Position numbers and translations under genes: made by a program. A stretch of 64,000 bases of DNA from Halalkalibacter akibai JCM 9157 (GTDB lineage Bacteria > Bacillota > Bacilli > Bacillales > Bacillaceae_D): the NCBI RefSeq assembly GCF_000513135.1, contig NZ_BAUV01000004.1, forward strand, positions 1 to 64,000, given 5' to 3'. Shown in pieces: positions 28,183 to 37,477 of this stretch (position 1 is the first letter of the stretch; the number at the start of each line of letters is the position of its first letter). The notes below the pieces were generated by a model, which was not told where the DNA came from, did not search any database, and was given only the letters and a program-made list of their open reading frames with translations.

Positions 28183-28608
28183 TCACATTAAATAATAGGC
28201 AAACATTGAATTTGGTAAAGCTACTTCCTTCTCTGATTTGAAGAGCTCTAATAAATGAGCTAATATTTCGTCTTTTGTGAATGTTCCTTCCATTCTTAAA
28301 TTCTCTTTTTCGCCAGTTAAAACAATCATTGTAGGGAATTGCTGAATGTTAAAGTATCTAATTGCATCTCTTTCATTTGCGTCAATAATAAGTAATGCAG
28401 GAACATTGCCGGGATAATGCTGTTTTAATTCCAATAATGCATCGTAATAAGTTTTTTCATCTTGTATTTTAGAGGAATCAGAAAAGAGAACAGTAATGGT
28501 TTCCTCTTCATGTTGTTGCAAAGGGCTTTCTACCGATGAAGTTGTTTGGAAACACGAACTTAATAGTAAAATCGAGCCTATAATCATCAATTCGATATAC
28601 TTGTCCAT
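28183..28608 (-). CDS. slp: Small lipoprotein with thioredoxin-like fold, Slp-like
   Basis: A 141-residue lipoprotein with lipobox LLSSC (C19 region). The body (YYDALLELKQHYPGNVPALLII ... YFNIQQFPTMIVLTG) looks like a thioredoxin fold, with the cis-proline FPT but no CxxC, so it is not a disulfide enzyme. Position next to pdhD corresponds to slp of B. subtilis, described as a small peptidoglycan-associated lipoprotein. Family call rests mostly on synteny and recalled similarity. Ribosome site GGAAGTG. Confidence 0.65.
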   Translation of the reverse strand: MDKYIELMIIGSILLLSSCFQTTSSVESPLQQHEEETITVLFSDSSKIQDEKTYYDALLELKQHYPGNVPALLIIDANERDAIRYFNIQQFPTMIVLTGEKENLRMEGTFTKDEILAHLLELFKSEKEVALPNSMFAYYLM

Positions 28609-28710
28609 TACAATTCACTTCCTTGTTTTTACATATGTTCCTTCATTTTATCACGCATTTTTTCTCATGGAATATGTAAAAGGGAATTGTAATCAAATAG
28701 AAATATAAAA

Positions 28711-28749
28711 TAATAATGCGTAGCCCGTTAAAACAGACTACGCATTATC
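28711..28749 (-). terminator. Terminator of the second BCCT gene
   Basis: ATAATGCGTAG / CTACGCATTAT stem with T-rich sequence on the minus-strand downstream side. Confidence 0.8.
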
Positions 28750-28752
28750 TTG

Positions 28753-30369
28753 TTAATTTTTTTTCTTAAGTTCATTTTTTTCTTTCTTAAACGCACTTTT
28801 TTCTGCTTTTAACTTTTCTCTTTCTTTCTTTAGCTCATAACGTTCCAGGATGATTCTTTCTCTTTCAGATGCTAAAGTTGGCTTCTCGGACTGTAATGAT
28901 TTCATTAAGGAAAAAATCATCATAATCATGATAATGGTAAACGGCAGGGCCGCAATAATCGCTGCAGTTTGTAAGGCTCCGAGTCCCTTATCCGTTGAAA
29001 GTAAAACAGCAGCAGTAGCAGAGATGATAAGCCCCCAAACGAATTTCACTGAATTTGGTGGATTTAGATCTCCATTAGTAGTTTGCATACCTAACACGAC
29101 TGTAGCTGAATCTGCCGATGTTACAAAGAAAGACGATATTAGAAACACAGCTATAATTGAAAGAAGCAATCCGAGTGGGAATTGTTCTAATACTGCAAAT
29201 AAAGCAATCTCCATTCCACCTTCAGACATCATTCCCATCACATCCGCAGTTCCTTGGCGTTGCAATTGGATTCCAGTTCCTCCAAATACAGCAAACCAAA
29301 ATGCACCAAAGATTGAAGGGACAGCGAGAACTCCTATGATGAATTCACGAATCGTCCTTCCTTTTGAGACACGAGCGATAAAAGTACCAACAAATGGTGC
29401 CCAAGAAATCCACCAGGCCCAATAGAAAATGGTCCAGCCTTCAACCCAAGTTGTTTCGGGATTGTAAATATCTAATCGAAAGCTCATACCAGCTAAATTC
29501 TGTAGGTAACTTCCTACCCCTTGAGTAAAAACACCCATAATGTAGCTTGTCGGACCGAATAATAAAACAAATAGCATTAGTGATATAGCTAAGTAGACGT
29601 TTGTTTTACTTAAGATGCGAATTCCTTTGTCTAACCCTGTTTGTGCCGATACCATAAATAAAACAGTTACAACAATAATAACAATGAGTTGAAGTACTTT
29701 TTCGTTCATCCCTTGAAGACCAGGTACAAGATTTCCTAACCCGGCCGAGATTTGAGCAGCTCCAAATCCAAGTGATGTTGCAACACCGAAAATAGTTGCA
29801 AAAACGACAAGTACATTGATAGCTGTTCCCACTCCACCATTAGAGCGGTCTCCAATAAGAGGATTTAGGACTGCGCTCATTACAGCTGGGGATTCCTTTC
29901 TAAATCTAAAATAAGCAAGTGATAAAGCTACAACTGAATAAATAGCCCATGGATGAAGTCCCCAGTGAAAGAAAGCATATCTCATAGCTTCTCCAGCTGC
30001 TTGGTTTGTTCCTGACTCTGCTGTGGGAGGATCAAAGAAATGGTAAAGTGGTTCTGCTACTCCCCAGAAGACGAGTCCAATACCCATTCCGGCAGTGAAA
30101 AGGAATGCAAACCATGTTAAGTAATTATAATCAGGTTTATCTTCAGGCTTTCCAAGTTTAATTTTTCCATAAGGACTAAATATGAGATAGATACAAAAAA
30201 TCAAAAAAGCTGTAGCGGCTAATAGATAAAACCAGCCTAATTCATGTGTGATGAAACTCTGAATCTGTGTTGTGACTGTTTCTAAATGTCCTGGAGCAAT
30301 AAGGCCCCATAAAATAAAAGCTAATGCTATTGCGACTGAAATATAAAACACAGGTGTAACTTTTCTCAT
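28753..30369 (-). CDS. BCCT-family transporter with charged C-terminal tail
   Basis: A 538-residue betaine/choline/carnitine-type transporter with the signature GWTIFYWAWWISWAPFVG. Twelve membrane helices are followed by a long cytoplasmic tail of about 40 residues, very rich in Lys and Glu (ILERYELKKEREKLKAEKSA and on). In characterised BCCT proteins such as BetP a charged C-terminal helix takes part in osmosensing, so this copy may be osmotically regulated, unlike the short-tailed homologue at 4591-6084. Start ATG at 30369 follows AGAGAGG at 9-base spacing. It is inserted between slp and the SR1-speA block relative to B. subtilis. Confidence 0.9.
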   Translation of the reverse strand: MRKVTPVFYISVAIALAFILWGLIAPGHLETVTTQIQSFITHELGWFYLLAATAFLIFCIYLIFSPYGKIKLGKPEDKPDYNYLTWFAFLFTAGMGIGLVFWGVAEPLYHFFDPPTAESGTNQAAGEAMRYAFFHWGLHPWAIYSVVALSLAYFRFRKESPAVMSAVLNPLIGDRSNGGVGTAINVLVVFATIFGVATSLGFGAAQISAGLGNLVPGLQGMNEKVLQLIVIIVVTVLFMVSAQTGLDKGIRILSKTNVYLAISLMLFVLLFGPTSYIMGVFTQGVGSYLQNLAGMSFRLDIYNPETTWVEGWTIFYWAWWISWAPFVGTFIARVSKGRTIREFIIGVLAVPSIFGAFWFAVFGGTGIQLQRQGTADVMGMMSEGGMEIALFAVLEQFPLGLLLSIIAVFLISSFFVTSADSATVVLGMQTTNGDLNPPNSVKFVWGLIISATAAVLLSTDKGLGALQTAAIIAALPFTIIMIMMIFSLMKSLQSEKPTLASERERIILERYELKKEREKLKAEKSAFKKEKNELKKKN

Positions 30370-30456
30370 AATCAACTACCTCTCTTTAAAAAACAACTTA
30401 TAGATTACCATATAAATCCGTTATCTTGCAAATGATATGAATATTATCTATGATGA

Positions 30457-31503
30457 TTAATCATAAAGTAGTTGCTTCTTAAATATATAAGTTGGGTATT
30501 TCTTTTCTTCCATCGAAAACCTGCGTTCATCAGTCGTAATTTGAGACAACTCCGCCGTCACTTCATGAAGGGAGACTAGTTCATGGCAGATTTGCGCTAC
30601 AAATGTGTCAGGTTTTTTTTGCTGGTTTCTTACCTGCTTTAGATTTTCCACAGTTATATAGTGATTTGTCGTCATTTGATGATAGGGATCCTGATAAACT
30701 TCAGAAAAAGATTCAATCGATTGCTCAATGATTTTTTGTTCATTCTCGGATAAAGCTTGGTTAACTCTTAAGTGACATATTTTTCCTATATGGAACAATA
30801 TAAGGTGTAAATAATCTAATTTCTTCTGAAGATAACCAAAGGAACGGCGTTCGAACTCACACGAACGTCTATAACGCCATTCATCATGCTGGAATTGTGT
30901 CAATTGATAGGCCTTAGTTAACTCTTCATGTAAATGGCGATAATAGATGGTTCGATCGTGAGAATTAGGATCATCATGCAAATAGGACTGTAATATACTT
31001 GTTAAATTTCTTGCTGATTTGTTAAATAGTTCATCTACCTTAGTAACAAGGATAGGGCCAAATTTCGGAGGTAAAATTAGAAAATTGACAAAGGTAGAAA
31101 CAATAATTCCAATTGAAGTACCTGATATCCTCGTACTAAAATCAAATAAAACATGATCAGTTGTTCCAGGTATCATAGCAACAGCGGTCAAAGTTGCAAC
31201 TAATGTTCCTGTATCTAATTTTAACTTTGAGCAAACAATGATCGTAAGCATGGCAACAAGTGCGTAAGTAAGAGCGCTCTGTCCAATAACAAAATCTACG
31301 GCTATGGCAAAACTGGCCCCAAGAGCAGCTGCTGGTAATCTAATCATACCTTTTTTTAAAGAATCGGCAGCAGTTGGTTCAGTTGTTACAATAGCAGTAA
31401 TCACTGCGTAAGTAGGCGGAAGTTTTAATAAATGGCATATTAATGCTGTAATAAAAACAGCTACACCAGTTTTTATCACTCTAGGGCCAATCCAGCTTTT
31501 CAT
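30457..31503 (-). CDS. Aromatic acid exporter family membrane protein (ArAE_1/DUF939)
   Basis: A 348-residue protein with six hydrophobic helices in the first half (GVAVFITALICHLLKLPP, TYAVITAIVTTEPTAADSLK) and a soluble helical C-terminal half. This is the DUF939/ArAE_1 layout of Bacillus YqjA and relatives in the FUSC superfamily. Transport of organic acids is presumed only. The ATG at 31503 is supported by AAGGAG; upstream frame to 31596 has no clear site. The spacing of 11 bases is slightly long. Confidence 0.75.
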   Translation of the reverse strand: MKSWIGPRVIKTGVAVFITALICHLLKLPPTYAVITAIVTTEPTAADSLKKGMIRLPAAALGASFAIAVDFVIGQSALTYALVAMLTIIVCSKLKLDTGTLVATLTAVAMIPGTTDHVLFDFSTRISGTSIGIIVSTFVNFLILPPKFGPILVTKVDELFNKSARNLTSILQSYLHDDPNSHDRTIYYRHLHEELTKAYQLTQFQHDEWRYRRSCEFERRSFGYLQKKLDYLHLILFHIGKICHLRVNQALSENEQKIIEQSIESFSEVYQDPYHQMTTNHYITVENLKQVRNQQKKPDTFVAQICHELVSLHEVTAELSQITTDERRFSMEEKKYPTYIFKKQLLYD

Positions 31504-31624
31504 TTTATAATTAGCTCCTTCATTTATAGAGGATTTAACTTTTTTATCATTTAATAGTATTGTGTAAATATAGTCTACATATACACTTCCTTCCATCAGT
31601 ATATATAGAAAGGATGTCTACAAC

Positions 31625-32467
31625 TTGAGATCATTTATCGTTTTCCTTACTGTGTTTATTTTCTTGACAGGCTGTCAAGTTAAAGAAGATAGTATGAACG
31701 AAAATAAGGGACAAGAACAATCATTTGTTTATGAGAACAATCAGTCTAAAGAAGAAAAAATTGAAATTGAGGAGGAAGATTTAAAGGAAACAGAGCGTTT
31801 TAGTGAAATAGAAGAAACATTACTAGTAGTTGAAGAGAAATATCAGATCGATTCAGATAATTGGAAAGTAAAGCCATTAAAAGATGGTCAAAATGATAAA
31901 ATTGTACTTTTGACAATTGATGACGCACCAGACCGTTATAGTGTTGACATGGCTAAAACGTTAAAGGAACTTGAAGCCGGAGCAATCTTTTTTGTAAATG
32001 GTCACTTTTTGCAAACGGAAGAAGATAAGCAGAAATTAAAAACATTACATCAATTGGGTTTTGAAATTGGAAACCATACAATGAATCATCCAAATATGAG
32101 TCAGATCACAGCAGAAGAACAAAGAAGAGAAATAGTAGAATTAAATGATTTAGTTGAGGAAATTATTGGTGAAAGGCCGAGATTCTATCGGGCGCCATTT
32201 GGTGTTAATACAACTACTTCTAAGGAAGTTATTGAAGAAGAAAATATGCTTGCGATGAACTGGACTTATGGTTATGACTGGGAGAAAGAATATCAGGAGG
32301 CAAAACAATTAGCTGAAATCATGATTAATACCGAGTTGTTAAGCAATGGAGCAAATATTCTTATGCATGACAGAAGCTGGACTTTACATGCTTTAGAGGA
32401 TATTGTAACTGGTTTAAGAAAGAAGGGGTATGAACCAGTTGACCCTAAGGAAATAACAATAAAATAA
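31625..32467 (+). CDS. Polysaccharide deacetylase-family lipoprotein
   Basis: A 280-residue lipoprotein (lipobox FLTGC, C17) with an acidic linker, then a NodB-like deacetylase domain from about residue 92. Catalytic motifs are TIDDAP (D99, D100; usual form TFDDGP), HTMNHP (metal histidines H151 and H155) and RAPFG. Such enzymes remove acetyl groups from peptidoglycan or other cell-wall glycans. TTG at 31625 has GAAAGGATG upstream. The Phe-to-Ile and Gly-to-Ala changes in motif 1 are conservative. It pairs with the M23 peptidase gene that follows. Confidence 0.88.
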   Translation: MRSFIVFLTVFIFLTGCQVKEDSMNENKGQEQSFVYENNQSKEEKIEIEEEDLKETERFSEIEETLLVVEEKYQIDSDNWKVKPLKDGQNDKIVLLTIDDAPDRYSVDMAKTLKELEAGAIFFVNGHFLQTEEDKQKLKTLHQLGFEIGNHTMNHPNMSQITAEEQRREIVELNDLVEEIIGERPRFYRAPFGVNTTTSKEVIEEENMLAMNWTYGYDWEKEYQEAKQLAEIMINTELLSNGANILMHDRSWTLHALEDIVTGLRKKGYEPVDPKEITIK

Positions 32468-32497
32468 GTAAAAGGAGCTGTACTCCTTTTACTTTCC
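32465..32497 (+). terminator. Terminator after the deacetylase gene
   Basis: AGTAAAAGGAG / CTCCTTTTACT with loop CTGTA. Confidence 0.88.
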
Positions 32498-32599
32498 TTT
32501 CTTTTGATCGTTTTCTGAATTTTCAATTTTGTATGTCTTTATGTGAATTGGTCAATAAAGATAAGAAAAGTTGAAAATAGGAAAGAAAGGTATCTGGGG

Positions 32600-33673
32600 A
32601 TGAAAAAATATAGTATTTTAATGGGTATTTTATTGTTAGCGATGTTTAGTATTTTTTATCAGCAAGAAGCATCGCAAAAAGACCAAGGTCAATTGACATC
32701 AATGAATGAGGAAAATTCAATTATTTTATTGCCGATCAAAGCTATTGAAAAAGAAACGCATTTTTTGCTAGATGATTTTATTAACCTCGTTGGAGGAACT
32801 TATGATTATAATTCTGTTCATCGTACACTTGATCTTCGTGTTAATGGAGACACATTTTATTTCGTCGATGGAGTTCCAGTCGTACAAAAAAACGGAGAAT
32901 ACCTCGTAACTGATGCAGTTAAAATGACTATAAATGAACAGGAACATATTTATCTACCAGTTTCATTTATTGAAGTTGCTTTAGGAAGTCCCGTTACATC
33001 TCAGGAGAATACCATTTCTTTTCGCCATCAAGAGGAGGCAAAGCAAGTAGCTAGTTATGTCCATTCAATAGACATCGAAAATTGGGATGTCGAAAAAATG
33101 GTAGAGTATTTAGCTTTCCTCGAAAAACCAATAAAGGGAGCTGAGGTCAGTAAAATACCGAGTCATCTACCTGGAGCCCCTCGTGCTTATCGTAATGGTT
33201 TTCATGAAGGTATTGATTGGTATGACTTTGCTTCAGGTGGAGGAATTTCAACCAATACACCTGTTTATGCAATGGGAGAAGGGGTTGTGGTTAGGGCAGA
33301 TCAGCAATACGAGGAATACGCTTCAAGTGAGGATAGAAATCAAGATTTAACTTATACAGCGGCAATCGGTGAAACACCAGAATTTATATTTGACCGCTTA
33401 AGAGGTAGACAAGTTTGGGTGCAGTATGAAGGAGGAGTAATGAATCGCTTCGCTCACCTTCATGCGATTCCCGAAAATATACAAGTGGGTACAAAGGTAG
33501 ACTCAGAAACAGTTATTGGCTATGTTGGCAACTCCGGTACAAGTGACGCTGTTGAACAAAATTACAGCGCAGGACTTCACCTGCACCAGGATCTTTTAAT
33601 ATATGGAGAGTTATTTTGGAAGTATTTGAGTCAAGAAGAAGTTTTGGAAGTCCTTGAAAGAATATGGGAGTAA
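32600..33673 (+). CDS. M23-family metallopeptidase with copper-amine-oxidase-like N-domain
   Basis: A 357-residue exported protein. A signal/anchor segment (residues 5-22) is followed by a beta-rich domain of about 45-145 (FINLVGGTYDYNSVHRTLDL, HIYLPVSFIEVALG) that resembles copper amine oxidase N-like wall domains. The M23 lysostaphin-type domain has HEGID (H202, D206) and LHLHQDLL (H327, H329). These are the zinc ligands, so the peptidase is probably active on peptidoglycan cross-bridges or stems. The ATG at 32600 begins a clear signal peptide; the frame is open to 32543. Confidence 0.85.
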   Translation: MKKYSILMGILLLAMFSIFYQQEASQKDQGQLTSMNEENSIILLPIKAIEKETHFLLDDFINLVGGTYDYNSVHRTLDLRVNGDTFYFVDGVPVVQKNGEYLVTDAVKMTINEQEHIYLPVSFIEVALGSPVTSQENTISFRHQEEAKQVASYVHSIDIENWDVEKMVEYLAFLEKPIKGAEVSKIPSHLPGAPRAYRNGFHEGIDWYDFASGGGISTNTPVYAMGEGVVVRADQQYEEYASSEDRNQDLTYTAAIGETPEFIFDRLRGRQVWVQYEGGVMNRFAHLHAIPENIQVGTKVDSETVIGYVGNSGTSDAVEQNYSAGLHLHQDLLIYGELFWKYLSQEEVLEVLERIWE

Positions 33674-33781
33674 GATAAACACATCGACAATACTTGTCTG
33701 AATAAAACAATTTTCGACATAACTTTTTATGGTAAGCTGTAGGTAAGGTTAATCGATTTTGCAGTGATGGAGGTCGCTTCA

Positions 33782-34240
33782 ATGGATAAGTCAAATTTAC
33801 TTGATGAATTGCGCCTTGAAATTGGACTTGTACGAGATCAAGTTGAAACTTTATCTAGCTTTTATATTGGTATTACACGGAAATTTGCTAATCTAATGCA
33901 GGATCGTTGGTCTTCAGTCGCCATTTACGAGACGACAAGTAACGCATTCATAATGAAAGTGTGTGCCGGGCCTTGTTATTTAGAGAGGTTAATCCCTTTT
34001 GGTGAAAGTATTCTGAGTACAGTTGCTATTAGAGGAGAGCTATTATTCCAAGAAGAAGCAAATTTACAGAAAGTCTTCTTACCCTTCTACAAAGACCATC
34101 ATTTATTGGGGATCATTACAGGACATATACCAAAGGAAAGTTATGAGATAACGGAAGAAGATTTTTCTTTTGTTAAAGAGGTAGGTAGATTTATTGAAGT
34201 TCAACACGAAATATTTTACCCATCAAACTATAGAGGTTAG
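33782..34240 (+). CDS. GAF-domain protein
   Basis: A 152-residue cytoplasmic protein with one GAF-like sensor domain (WSSVAIYETTSNAFIMKVC ... LLGIITGHIPK ... ITEEDFSFVKEVGRFIE). GAF domains bind small ligands; no output domain is attached, so it may act with a partner. It lacks the methionine-sulfoxide reductase cysteine pattern of fRMsr proteins. ATG at 33782 follows GATGGAGG. Ligand unknown. Confidence 0.65.
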   Translation: MDKSNLLDELRLEIGLVRDQVETLSSFYIGITRKFANLMQDRWSSVAIYETTSNAFIMKVCAGPCYLERLIPFGESILSTVAIRGELLFQEEANLQKVFLPFYKDHHLLGIITGHIPKESYEITEEDFSFVKEVGRFIEVQHEIFYPSNYRG

Positions 34241-34331
34241 CTTTTTGGTTGTTAACAATTAGGTTATACCCAAAGAGGCTTATCCTCTTTTTTTATTGTT
34301 ATCTTTTTGAAATGTGACACACAATAACGTA

Positions 34332-34360
34332 TTGACTCTTTTATTAGTGTGTTATATTAT
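34332..34360 (+). promoter_or_regulatory. Sigma-A promoter of the SR1 RNA
   Basis: TTGACT, 17-base spacer, TATTAT. It predicts transcription start near 34367. Confidence 0.85.
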
Positions 34361-34374
34361 GGGTTTAAGAAAAC

Positions 34375-34388
34375 TTAAAACGCTTACA
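34375..34388 (+). promoter_or_regulatory. Candidate CcpA (cre) site in the SR1 leader
   Basis: TTAAAACGCTTACA matches the cre core TGNAANCGNNNNCA at all but one fixed position. It lies just after the predicted start of SR1. SR1 is known to be repressed in sugar-rich conditions by CcpN and, weakly, CcpA. Confidence 0.5.
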
Positions 34389-34412
34389 AAAATGCATAAA
34401 GGGGAGAATAAT

Positions 34413-34532
34413 ATGGGAACGATTATTTGTCAACAGTGTAACAAGACGATCAGTGTGTTTGAAGGTGAGAAAGTTACAACACTTTATGCGAAAGGGAATT
34501 GTGAGCATTGCAAAAATAACAAAGAGAAATAA
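34413..34532 (+). CDS. sr1P: GapA-binding peptide SR1P
   Basis: A 39-residue peptide, MGTIICQQCNKTISVFEGEKV and on, ending CEHCKNNKEK. The two CxxC pairs (C6/C9 and C33/C36 region) suggest a zinc knuckle. The N-terminus and TTLY motif match SR1P of Bacillus, which binds glyceraldehyde-3-phosphate dehydrogenase A and promotes its contact with RNase J1. AAAGGGGAG precedes the ATG. rnjA, the partner's partner, is also in this window. Confidence 0.9.
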   Translation: MGTIICQQCNKTISVFEGEKVTTLYAKGNCEHCKNNKEK

Positions 34533-34554
34533 AAAAATGTCATAGTTGACAGTT

Positions 34555-34582
34555 AAAAAGGACTCTAAACGAGTCCTTTTTT
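34555..34582. terminator. Terminator of SR1, shared with convergent speA
   Basis: AAAAAGGACTC / GAGTCCTTTTT with loop TAAAC; the stop of speA is at 34588. Confidence 0.93.
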
Positions 34583-34587
34583 CAGTA

Positions 34588-36062
34588 TTACTTGATAGCT
34601 CTGTGTTCTTTAATTACGCGGATGGTTTGAAACGATTCATCTTCTGGCCCTTGAACTGGCAAACCGCTTTTCAAGTTTTCTTGTATATAAGAGAGATTAT
34701 CCTCTGTTATAATTTCTCCTGGTATTAAAATTGGTATTCCAGGAGGATAGACCATAATAAACTCGGCAATTATTCTTCCAGCAGACTCTTCAAAAGGGAC
34801 CACTTCAGTCTCGGCATAAAATGCATCACGTGGGGAAAGAGCAAGAATCGGAATATCTGGTACATTAACAGAAGATATTTTGTTTTCTCTAATATTATCT
34901 GCGTGTTCGTTTCCAAGATGAGTGAGTGCATCTAATAGAATGTCCATTTTTTCTTGGGTGTCACCTAATGTAACAATACAAAGAATGTTATACAAATCAG
35001 ACATCTCAACTTCGATTGAATAATGTTTACGAAGCCACATTTCAACTTCATGCCCGTTAATTCCTAAATCCTTGACCGTAATAATTAATTTAGTAGGATC
35101 AATATCATAAGTAGCCTTCGTACCTAGAATTTCTCTTCCAACACAAGATAAACCAGAAATTTGATTGATTCGGACTCTCGTTTCTTCCGCGAGGCCAATT
35201 ACATTTGAGATGAGCTCTTTGCCCTTTGTTGCGAGTTGTTTCCTTGCTACGTCAAGTGATGAAAGTAACAAGTAAGAAGTAGAAGTTGTCGTTAACATAC
35301 TGATAATGGATTGAACACGTTTTGGTGAGACGAAGCCTTCTTTGACATTTAGAATGGAGCTTTGAGTCATAGATCCACCTAATTTATGAACACTTGTCGC
35401 AGCCATATCAGCTCCTGCTTGCATGCTGATACTGGTAACTCATCGTGAAAATGAATGTGAACACCATGCGCTTCATCAACTAAGACAGGAATGTCATGAG
35501 CATGTGCAAGCTCTACAATTTTTTTTAGATTTCCAGATATTCCAAAGTAAGTAGGATTGATAACCAGAAGACCTTTTGCATCCGGATGTGCTTGAATTGC
35601 TTTTTCTACTGAATCAATTGTAATTCCATGTGAAATCCCTAAATTCGGGTCAATTTCTGGATGAATAAAGATTGGAGTTGCTCCCGACAAAATAATGGCT
35701 GACATAATAGACTTATGAACATTTCTAGGAACAATGATTTTATCTCCAGGGCCACAGACTGACATGATCATTGTCATGATTGCTCCGCTTGTTCCTTGTA
35801 CAGAAAAGAACGTATAATCGGCCCCGAAAGCTTCAGCAGCAAGCTCTTGAGCTTCTTTTATAATACCATGTGGATGATGAAGGTCATCTAGTGGTTCTAT
35901 ATTTATAAGGTCAATGGAAAGGGCATTTTCGCCAATGAATTCTCTGAACTCAGGATCCATTCCTTTCCCTTGTTTGTGACCAGGAATATGAAATTGAATG
36001 GGTTGTTTTTCAGCGTGCTTACGCACACCAGTGAACAACGGAGTAAGATGTTGTCGTGACAA
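34588..36062 (-). CDS. speA: Arginine decarboxylase (biosynthetic, PLP), frameshifted
   Basis: The fold type I PLP decarboxylase that makes agmatine for polyamine synthesis. The N-terminal FHIPGHKQGKGMDPEFREF, VDEAHGVHIHFHDELP and PLP lysine segment ATSVHKLGGS closely follow B. subtilis SpeA. The frame breaks at 35425/35424: GCATG should be GC-N-ATG, restoring PVSAMQAGAD. With the base restored the protein is 491 residues, the normal length. TTG at 36062 is preferred since AGAGGTGA forms the ribosome site; the upstream GTG at 36071 overlaps it. Lysine decarboxylase is the alternative by homology, but synteny favours SpeA. Confidence 0.9.
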
Positions 36063-36234
36063 CTGGTTCACCTCTTTTTGAGTATTGACTATTGTGTTTA
36101 TAAAACAAATTTGAGTATATCAAAAAACAAACGGAAAGCAAAGATTCAAATGAATGTGAATTTTAGTAATTTCCCTAACTTTGTAATTCTATAGTCATGT
36201 TACGATAATAAAAAAAGGTTTAGGAGGCAAATGG

Positions 36235-37188
36235 ATGAGAACAAGAATAACTGATTTACTGAATATCGACTTTCCTATTATACAAGGTGGCTTAGCTTAC
36301 TTGGCTTATTCCAATTTAGCTGTAGCAGTATCGGAAGCAGGAGGTTTAGGTCAAATTACTGCGATGTCTCTATCGTCTCCTGAGGAGCTAAGACATGAAA
36401 TTAAATTAGTAAAAGAAATGACTTCTAAACCATTTGGCGTAAATTTTGCAATCGGACAACATGGAAGGTCATATGAGGATATGTTAGAGGTAGCGATTGA
36501 AGAAAATGTACCTGCGATTTCAATGACGGGTGGCAACCCGAGTCCAATTTTAGAAAGGCTCAAGGACACTTCAATAAAAAAGCTTGTGTTAGTTGCTGCC
36601 AAAAGACAAGCTGTGAAAGCAGAGCAGTTAGGAGCTGATGCAGTGATGGTTGTGGGTCACGAAGGAGGAGGTCATTTAGGCCGAGCGGATACGGGGACCA
36701 TTGTATTAGTCCCTCAAGTAGTTGATGCAGTTTCAATCCCTGTTATTGCCTCTGGTGGTATTGGTGATGGGAGAGGGTTAATGGCAGCGCTCGCGTTAGG
36801 AGCTGAGGGAGTAGAAATGGGGACTAGGTTTATTGCCACTAAAGAATGTATACATGCGCACCCTCTTTATAAGGAACAAATTATTGCTGCTTCAGAAGAA
36901 GACACAACGGTGATAAAGCGCTCTCTAGGAACGCCCGCTAGAGCTATTAGTAATGAGTGGACAAAAAAAATACTTGAAATTGAAAAAGAAAACCCAACCT
37001 ATGATTCGCTTAAAACGTATATAAGCGGCAAAGCAAACAAAAATTATATTCATTGCGGAAAGGACTCGGAAGGATTTGGTTGGGCAGGTCAGATTGTAGG
37101 AAGAATACAAGAAGAGTTGTCAGTTAATGAATTAATTAATACAATAATGGAGGAAGCTGAGCAAATTCGGATGAGATGGAACAGCTAG
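36235..37188 (+). CDS. Nitronate monooxygenase-family flavoprotein
   Basis: A 317-residue FMN-binding TIM-barrel protein of the NMO/2-nitropropane dioxygenase family, also related to FabK enoyl-ACP reductases. Motifs are PIIQGGLAYLA, GVNFAIG, GHEGGGHLGR (catalytic-His region) and the phosphate-binding ASGGIGDGRGL / GVEMGTRFIAT. Oxidation of nitronates (propionate 3-nitronate) is the usual activity. GGAGG lies about 10 bases before the ATG. It is 15 bases upstream of yktA and probably cotranscribed. Confidence 0.85.
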   Translation: MRTRITDLLNIDFPIIQGGLAYLAYSNLAVAVSEAGGLGQITAMSLSSPEELRHEIKLVKEMTSKPFGVNFAIGQHGRSYEDMLEVAIEENVPAISMTGGNPSPILERLKDTSIKKLVLVAAKRQAVKAEQLGADAVMVVGHEGGGHLGRADTGTIVLVPQVVDAVSIPVIASGGIGDGRGLMAALALGAEGVEMGTRFIATKECIHAHPLYKEQIIAASEEDTTVIKRSLGTPARAISNEWTKKILEIEKENPTYDSLKTYISGKANKNYIHCGKDSEGFGWAGQIVGRIQEELSVNELINTIMEEAEQIRMRWNS

Positions 37189-37203
37189 AAGGGAAGAGGA
37201 CAG

Positions 37204-37470
37204 ATGGAGTCTAAATGGCAAATATCACTTGATTGGAGTACGGAAGAGGTTGTATGTGTAATTGAATTCTTTGAAGTAGTTGAAAAAGCCTATAAAGGTG
37301 GAGTAGACAGGGAAAAAGTACTTGCGCTCTATCGACGTTTTAAAGAGATTGTTCCAAGCAAAAGTGAGGAAAAACAATTATTTAAGCAATATGATGAAGA
37401 ATTAGGAATTTCAAGTTACAAGGTCATTAAAAAAGCGCGGGAAGAAACATCTACAAAAATAAAAATGTAA
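37204..37470 (+). CDS. yktA: YktA (UPF0223 family)
   Basis: An 88-residue all-alpha protein matching the UPF0223/YktA family by [26 protein letters not shown] and the end YKVIKKARE. Function unknown. It lies between speA and yktB as in B. subtilis, here behind an inserted NMO gene. Ribosome site GGGAAGAGGAC. Confidence 0.92.
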   Translation: MESKWQISLDWSTEEVVCVIEFFEVVEKAYKGGVDREKVLALYRRFKEIVPSKSEEKQLFKQYDEELGISSYKVIKKAREETSTKIKM

Positions 37471-37477
37471 CAAAAAA

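Larger units (their letters stand above)
34367..34582 (+). ncRNA. SR1-type dual-function small RNA
   Basis: Promoter, SR1P reading frame and a strong terminator define an RNA of about 215 bases, close to the 205 bases of B. subtilis SR1, which lies at the same locus beside speA. In B. subtilis SR1 pairs with ahrC mRNA, represses its translation and also encodes SR1P. The antisense part was not verified here because ahrC is not in the window. Confidence 0.8.

Noticed and set aside
28850-29425. 191-codon plus-strand ORF
   Set aside because: Antisense shadow of the second BCCT gene with low-complexity translation and no start signals.
34314-34412. N-terminal extension of SR1P
   Set aside because: It overlaps the promoter; the ribosome site and family length point to ATG at 34413.
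34546-34728. ORF antisense to the end of speA
   Set aside because: It begins in the SR1 terminator and has no ribosome site or protein-like features.
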